Shown: piece by piece, positions 4,963 through 8,827 of the stretch
Position numbering within the stretch: the stretch's first letter is position 1
How the letters are laid out: every line of letters starts with the position of its first letter
Source: Bacteroidota bacterium
GTDB lineage: Bacteria > Bacteroidota > Bacteroidia > Bacteroidales > Paludibacteraceae
DNA: 8,827 nt
Direction: 5' to 3'
Assembly: GCA_017860335.1 (NCBI GenBank)
Contig: JAFNAU010000074.1
Span: 1 to 8,827, forward strand
The notes under the pieces: model-generated
Databases searched by the model: none
The model's input: only the letters and a program-made list of their open reading frames with translations
Told to the model about the DNA's origin: nothing
Position numbers and translations under genes: made by a program

Positions 4963-7900
4963 ATGAAATCACACGAATTAGAGATCCTAAAACAGCAATT
5001 TCAGGAACGAATACTTCCTGATGTTCCCATGATATTGGTCGGGATGGGTACCTGCGGCATTGGCAATGGTGCCGATGTGATTTTTAACCGCCTTGAAGTC
5101 CGTATTTCAGAAATAAAATCTCCCTGTCTGCTGAAACAAACAGGTTGCTTTGGTTTTTGTGCTCAGGAACCACTTGTAACTGTATTTCAGCCGGGCAAAC
5201 CGATGCTCGTTTACAGCCGGGTAAATGAAAAAGATGCAATCCACATTGTTGACGGACTGATGAAAGGGAAAATTTATCCTAAAAAAATACTTTGCAAGAT
5301 CGACGATTGGGACTTCCGTGAATCAAAGGTACAATTTGGAAAGGGTTATTCAGAAGTGCCCCATTGGAACGAAATTCCGTATTTCAAAGGGCAGGAAAAG
5401 ATTGTATTGCGCCATGCCGGACTGATTGATCCCGAAGATATCCGCGATTATTTTGCTGTCGGTGGATATCGCGCATTGAAAAAATCACTGGAAATGCAAC
5501 AGGAGGAAGTTGTCAGTGAAATCCTTGCTTCCAAACTTCGCGGTCGGGGTGGTGCCGGTTTCCCTACCGGAATAAAATGGTCGATGATGCAGAAAGCAGA
5601 AGCCGACCAGAAATACATTATTTGCAATGCCGACGAAGGTGATCCGGGTGCCTATATGAATCGGAACGAGATTGAAAGTGATCCGCACATGCTGATTGAA
5701 GGGATGCTGATAGGGGCTTATGCGATGGGCACCACCGAGGGAATTGCCTACGTCAGGGCAGAATATCCGCTAGCAGTAAAAAGACTGAAAAAAGCCATTG
5801 AACAGGCTTCCGAATGGGGATTATTGGGCGAAAATATTTTAAATTCCGGTTTTAATTTCAACCTTCACGTGGTGGAAGGTGCCGGAGCATTTGTTTGCGG
5901 AGAGGAAACGGCCCTGATAGCCTCTATCGAAGGAAAAGCAGGTCGTCCGATGCCGCGTCCGCCTTATCCTGCAGCAAAGGGATTGTATGGAAAACCCACC
6001 AATATTAATAATGTGGAAACCTGGTGCAATGTGCCTGTAATTATTGAGAAAGGAAGTGAGTGGTTTACGCAGACAGGCACCGAAAAGAGTTCGGGAACAA
6101 AAGTGTTCTCGCTGGTCGGGAAAATAAAAAATACCGGGCTTGTAGAACTTCCACTGGGTTCCACGCTCGAAAATTTCATTTTTAACATCGGAGAAGGAAC
6201 CGGAACCACCAAGCGGGTGAAAGCCGTACAGACAGGCGGACCCTCAGGAGGTTGTATTCCGCTGGAGTATTTCTCAACTCCGGTGGATTACGAGTCGCTC
6301 GCCGGAATTGGGGCTATAATGGGCTCAGGAGGAATGGTTGTCATGGATCAGGACAATTGCATGGTGGATGTAGCCCGCTATTTTCTGGAATTCAACTCGG
6401 CGGAATCCTGCGGAAAATGTACTCCCTGCCGGGAGGGACTTGCGCAGGCACTTGCTATCCTTACCCGTATTACAAAAGGATTGGGTACATTTGCAGACCT
6501 GGATCTCTTGGAATTGCTGGGCAGAACAATAAAAGATACATCCATTTGTGCGCTTGGTCAGACGGCTCCAAATCCCATCCTGACAACCATGAAGTATTTC
6601 AGAAACGAATATGAAGAACATATCCGCGAAAAACGGTGTCATGCAGGTGTTTGCGATACGCTTTATATGGCGTTATGCGAAAATAGTTGTCCGATGCACA
6701 TGAATATACCGGCATACATCGAACTGATTAAGGAAGACCGGCTGGAAGAAGCATTCGAAGTTACTCTGCGCGACAACCCGCTGCCGGGTACTATCGGACG
6801 TATCTGTCACTTCCATTGTCAGATGCGTTGCCGGAGGGAACAACTGGACGAACCGGTTTCGCAGGGTGAAATTCACCGCTATCTGGCTGACACCATGTAT
6901 AAACTCGGTAAGGAAAATGAAATTTATAACCGGCTGATTAAAGAAAAACTTAAACCTACCGGCAGGGAAATTGCCGTTGTAGGAGCAGGGCCTGCAGGAC
7001 TTACTGCTGCTTATTACCTGGTGCGTTTGGGACATACGGTTACTGTTTATGATGCTTTGCCCGAAGCCGGAGGTGTCGTGAGGTTTGGCATTCCACAGTA
7101 CCGTTTGCCAAAATCAGTACTCCAAAAGGAGGTGCAGTTTATCCGAAAGCTGGGTGTGAAATTTTTATTTAATCAGCGGTTAGGTCAGAATCTTTCATTA
7201 GAAACACTAAAAGATAAATATGATGCTGTATATCTGGCCATCGGTGCATGGAAAAATATTGATCTGAATATCCCCGGTGAAAAAGCGAAGGGCGTTTTTG
7301 CCGGAACAGAAATCTTGAAAGAACTGGCATTGGGTAAAATGCCGAAACTGGGTGAACGTGTCATTATCATTGGTGGCGGCAATGTAGCTATTGATGCAGC
7401 GCGAAGTCTGTGGCGTCTTGGCAAGGATGTGACGGTCGTTTATCGGCGCGAGAAAGGCGATATGCCTGCCAACGGAGCGGAAATTTTCGAAGCGGAAGCT
7501 GAAAAGATCAGGTATCATTTTCTGGCTTCTCCCAATGAAATACTCACTAACGCCCGTGGAAAAGTGAAGGCCTTGAAAGTGGAAGTGATGAGTGGCGGAA
7601 GTATCGATACAACTGGCAGAAGAAGACCTGTGTCAACCGGGAAATTTGAAGAAATACCCTGCGATTCTGTAGTTTTGGCAGTAGGTGAAAGGGTAGATTC
7701 AGAACACCTGAGCCAACTTGGTTTGGCTGCCACAAAGGATGGCCGGTTAATCGTTGATCCGTTTACTTTCCGAACATCAACTCCAAAAATATATGCAGGC
7801 GGTGATTCAGTTACGGGACCATCAACCGCAGCCGAGGCAATGGGTATGGCCCGAAAAGCAGCAGAATCCATTGATCTGGCACTGATGAATGAAAACAGAT

Positions 7901-8094
7901 TTCACATGCTGTTCCGAAAATTCGAATATAAAAATCTGGTACCTGTAAACCCGAAAGTGAGTCCGAAAAACCGTTCTGCAAAACTCACAGTGAAAGAGCG
8001 TGTTGGCAATTTTCAGGAAGTGGAATGTGGTTATACCGGCGAACAGGCCCGGAATGAAGTCAACCGCTGCCTGAGGTGCGATGTGAAATGCTGA
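4963..8094 (+). CDS. hydB: Fusion flavoprotein: HydB/NuoF NADH-FMN module plus GltD/NfnB-type FAD-NADPH module
   Basis: A 1043-residue cytoplasmic iron-sulfur flavoprotein. Residues 20-105 form a thioredoxin-like [2Fe-2S] domain (GTCGIGNGA with Cys31; Cys55; CFGFC with Cys62 and Cys66). Residues 145-555 form the NuoF/HydB core: FMN/NADH site GRGGAGFPTG (194-203), NADEGDPG (223-229 region), EGAGAFVCGEETAL (305-318), and [4Fe-4S] ligands Cys483, Cys486, Cys489 and Cys529. From about 555 the usual HydB 2[4Fe-4S] tail is replaced by a GltD/NfnB-like unit. This has a Cys-rich helical domain (Cys559, 564, 572, 576, 615, 619, 623; NPLPGTIGRIC), an FAD Rossmann GAGPAG (674-679) and an NAD(P)H Rossmann GGGNVA (804-809). 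YRR (827-829) favours NADPH, and the C-terminal FAD segment is GGDSVTGPSTAAEA. The C-terminus adds CLRCDVKC. It probably exchanges electrons among NADH, NADPH, ferredoxin and the hydrogenase; cofactor choice and bifurcation are inferred. Confidence 0.9.
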   Translation: MKSHELEILKQQFQERILPDVPMILVGMGTCGIGNGADVIFNRLEVRISEIKSPCLLKQTGCFGFCAQEPLVTVFQPGKPMLVYSRVNEKDAIHIVDGLMKGKIYPKKILCKIDDWDFRESKVQFGKGYSEVPHWNEIPYFKGQEKIVLRHAGLIDPEDIRDYFAVGGYRALKKSLEMQQEEVVSEILASKLRGRGGAGFPTGIKWSMMQKAEADQKYIICNADEGDPGAYMNRNEIESDPHMLIEGMLIGAYAMGTTEGIAYVRAEYPLAVKRLKKAIEQASEWGLLGENILNSGFNFNLHVVEGAGAFVCGEETALIASIEGKAGRPMPRPPYPAAKGLYGKPTNINNVETWCNVPVIIEKGSEWFTQTGTEKSSGTKVFSLVGKIKNTGLVELPLGSTLENFIFNIGEGTGTTKRVKAVQTGGPSGGCIPLEYFSTPVDYESLAGIGAIMGSGGMVVMDQDNCMVDVARYFLEFNSAESCGKCTPCREGLAQALAILTRITKGLGTFADLDLLELLGRTIKDTSICALGQTAPNPILTTMKYFRNEYEEHIREKRCHAGVCDTLYMALCENSCPMHMNIPAYIELIKEDRLEEAFEVTLRDNPLPGTIGRICHFHCQMRCRREQLDEPVSQGEIHRYLADTMYKLGKENEIYNRLIKEKLKPTGREIAVVGAGPAGLTAAYYLVRLGHTVTVYDALPEAGGVVRFGIPQYRLPKSVLQKEVQFIRKLGVKFLFNQRLGQNLSLETLKDKYDAVYLAIGAWKNIDLNIPGEKAKGVFAGTEILKELALGKMPKLGERVIIIGGGNVAIDAARSLWRLGKDVTVVYRREKGDMPANGAEIFEAEAEKIRYHFLASPNEILTNARGKVKALKVEVMSGGSIDTTGRRRPVSTGKFEEIPCDSVVLAVGERVDSEHLSQLGLAATKDGRLIVDPFTFRTSTPKIYAGGDSVTGPSTAAEAMGMARKAAESIDLALMNENRFHMLFRKFEYKNLVPVNPKVSPKNRSAKLTVKERVGNFQEVECGYTGEQARNEVNRCLRCDVKC

Positions 8095-8137
8095 AAATAA
8101 TGGCCGTGAGTATTTGTTTATGTCAATAAAGCGTTCA

Positions 8138-8158
8138 TTTTCAAATTTTCAAATTTTC
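8138..8158 (+). repeat. Short tandem TTTTCAAA repeat before hydA
   Basis: The 8-mer TTTTCAAA occurs at 8138-8145 and 8146-8153, with a partial third copy TTTTC (8154-8158), ending four bases before the hydA ATG. It fills the otherwise featureless 68-bp spacer. Slippage here would change the translation-start context, but that is only a possibility. Confidence 0.55.
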
Positions 8159-8162
8159 TCTT

Positions 8163-8675
8163 ATGAAAATCACAATCAATAATCAGCCCCTGGAAGTAAA
8201 GGAAGGTTTAACCATCATGGAGGCCTGCAATGCAGTTGGTATTCATGTGCCTTCTCTGTGTTACCTCAAAGATGTTTCGCACAATGCATCGTGTGGCGTG
8301 TGTGTTGTAGAGGTTAAAAACGCCAAATCGCTTTTGCGCTCGTGTATCACACAAGTGACCGATGGCATGGATATTACCACCAACAGTCAGCGTGTGATGG
8401 AAGCGCGCAGGGTAAACATTGAACTCATGCTGGCAAACCATCCGCAGGATTGTCTGGGATGCGATCGAAATCAAAATTGCGAATTGCAGGAAATTACTTT
8501 CGATTTAGGTATTCACGAAAGATTATTTGTTCGGACTAAAAAAGAGGTTTCCCCGAAAGACGAGTCGTCGCTCTCACTGGTGCGCGACCCGGAAAAATGC
8601 ATCTTATGCGGCCGGTGTGTCCAACAGGTGCCATTACCGAAAAAAGTGCCGTCGGTGACGTGTGGAAGGCGTTGA
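8163..8675 (+). CDS. hydA: [FeFe]-hydrogenase catalytic subunit HydA, N-terminal part, frameshifted
   Basis: The N-terminal electron-transfer region of a NuoG-like [FeFe]-hydrogenase subunit. Residues 1-75 are a plant-type [2Fe-2S] ferredoxin (Cys33, Cys44, Cys47, Cys61). Residues 85-108 are the His-Cys3 [4Fe-4S] motif (His93, Cys97, Cys100, Cys106 in NHPQDCLGCDRNQNC). Residues 141-152 begin the 2[4Fe-4S] ferredoxin domain (RDPEKCILCGRC; Cys146, Cys149, Cys152). After Cys152 this frame turns into QQVPLPKKVPSVTCGRR and stops at 8675, unlike any homologue. The expected sequence resumes in the -1 frame at 8618 with CPTGAITEKS, the end of the second [4Fe-4S] motif. About 40-45 residues between the two cluster motifs are thus missing and the frame is broken. 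Either the gene is a recent pseudogene or the assembly lost a repeat segment. Third gene of the operon, 68 bp after the flavoprotein. Confidence 0.88.
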   Translation: MKITINNQPLEVKEGLTIMEACNAVGIHVPSLCYLKDVSHNASCGVCVVEVKNAKSLLRSCITQVTDGMDITTNSQRVMEARRVNIELMLANHPQDCLGCDRNQNCELQEITFDLGIHERLFVRTKKEVSPKDESSLSLVRDPEKCILCGRCVQQVPLPKKVPSVTCGRR

Positions 8676-8827
8676 ACGATCCTGAAAAAGTGGTACTGGT
8701 TCAAACGGCGCCCGCTATCCGAGTTGGAATTGGCGAAGCCATGGGAATGCCTTACGGAAGTCTCGTTACGGGACAGATGGTGGCCGGATTGCGCCGATTG
8801 GGTTTTTCCAAAGTGTTCGATACCAAT
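8618..8827 (+). CDS. hydA: HydA continuation: end of second [4Fe-4S] motif and start of H-cluster domain (other frame, runs off right edge)
   Basis: Read from 8618, the -1 frame relative to the upstream part gives CPTGAITEKSAVGDVWKALN, then DPEKVVLVQTAPAIRVGIGE, AMGMPYGSLVTGQMVAGLRR and LGFSKVFDTN, open to the last base. VQTAPAxRVxxGE, VTGxMVAxLRRLGFxKVFDTN is the conserved opening of the [FeFe]-hydrogenase H-cluster domain, so this belongs to the same gene. The H-cluster cysteine motifs (TSCCP and later) lie beyond the window. It has no start codon or leader of its own; as sequenced it could be translated only through a -1 frameshift at the CGGTGTGTCC region or by starting at an internal codon, which would not yield a complete enzyme. 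Confidence 0.85.

Noticed and set aside
6252..6614. Long alternative frames within the flavoprotein gene on both strands
   Set aside because: They are shadows of a continuous 1043-codon gene with conserved domains throughout.
8120..8182. 20-codon plus-strand frame starting before hydA and overlapping it
   Set aside because: It consists mostly of the TTTTCAAA repeat in translation and has no ribosome-binding site or resemblance to a known leader peptide.

Overview
The window looks chromosomal and points to an anaerobic, fermentative member of the Bacteroidota, probably Bacteroidales. The basis is the AT-rich spacers, the lack of clear Shine-Dalgarno sites before the main genes, several promoters of the Bacteroidota type (TTTG or TTG, about 19 nt, then TAnnTTTG), and proteins typical of that group. 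No phage, transposase, CRISPR, tRNA or rRNA was seen.

Left part (1-2057), all on the minus strand, read from right to left: a small membrane-anchored protein of unknown function (1575-2057); greA (956-1426), with its own promoter and a terminator-like hairpin in its leader; a HIT-family hydrolase (451-852); a winged-helix-like small protein that has lost its start codon (300-455); and the 5' end of rimM (1-212), which runs off the left edge. An 81-bp palindromic, MITE-like element sits exactly between the small protein and rimM.

Middle (2058-4358): a divergent intergenic region holds a compact minus-strand transcription unit with a consensus promoter, about 85 nt of transcript and a strong terminator. 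This is a good small-RNA candidate resembling the Bacteroidales-1 type. Next come a set of 10-bp AT-rich repeats, then the promoter and long leader of miaB (2562-3929, plus strand). miaB is followed by tandem hairpins that include a bidirectional terminator.

Right part (4125-8827), plus strand: an operon for a multi-subunit, electron-bifurcating type [FeFe]-hydrogenase. It encodes a NuoE/HydC-like [2Fe-2S] subunit (4359-4895), a 1043-residue flavoprotein (4963-8094) and the NuoG-like N-terminal part of the catalytic subunit HydA (from 8163). The flavoprotein fuses a HydB/NuoF-type NADH:FMN module to a complete GltD/NfnB-type FAD/NADPH module, in the place where HydB normally carries C-terminal ferredoxin clusters. 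This suggests a complex able to connect H2, ferredoxin, NAD(H) and NADP(H). As sequenced, hydA is broken: a deletion fuses the first [4Fe-4S] motif to the end of the second and shifts the frame at about 8616-8620. The H-cluster domain then continues in the -1 frame to the window edge. A 22-bp palindrome overlaps the -33 region of the operon promoter.

The items most worth following up are the hydrogenase flavoprotein fusion, the hydA lesion (real or assembly error), the small-RNA unit at 2112-2232, the greA leader attenuator and the MITE-like element before rimM.
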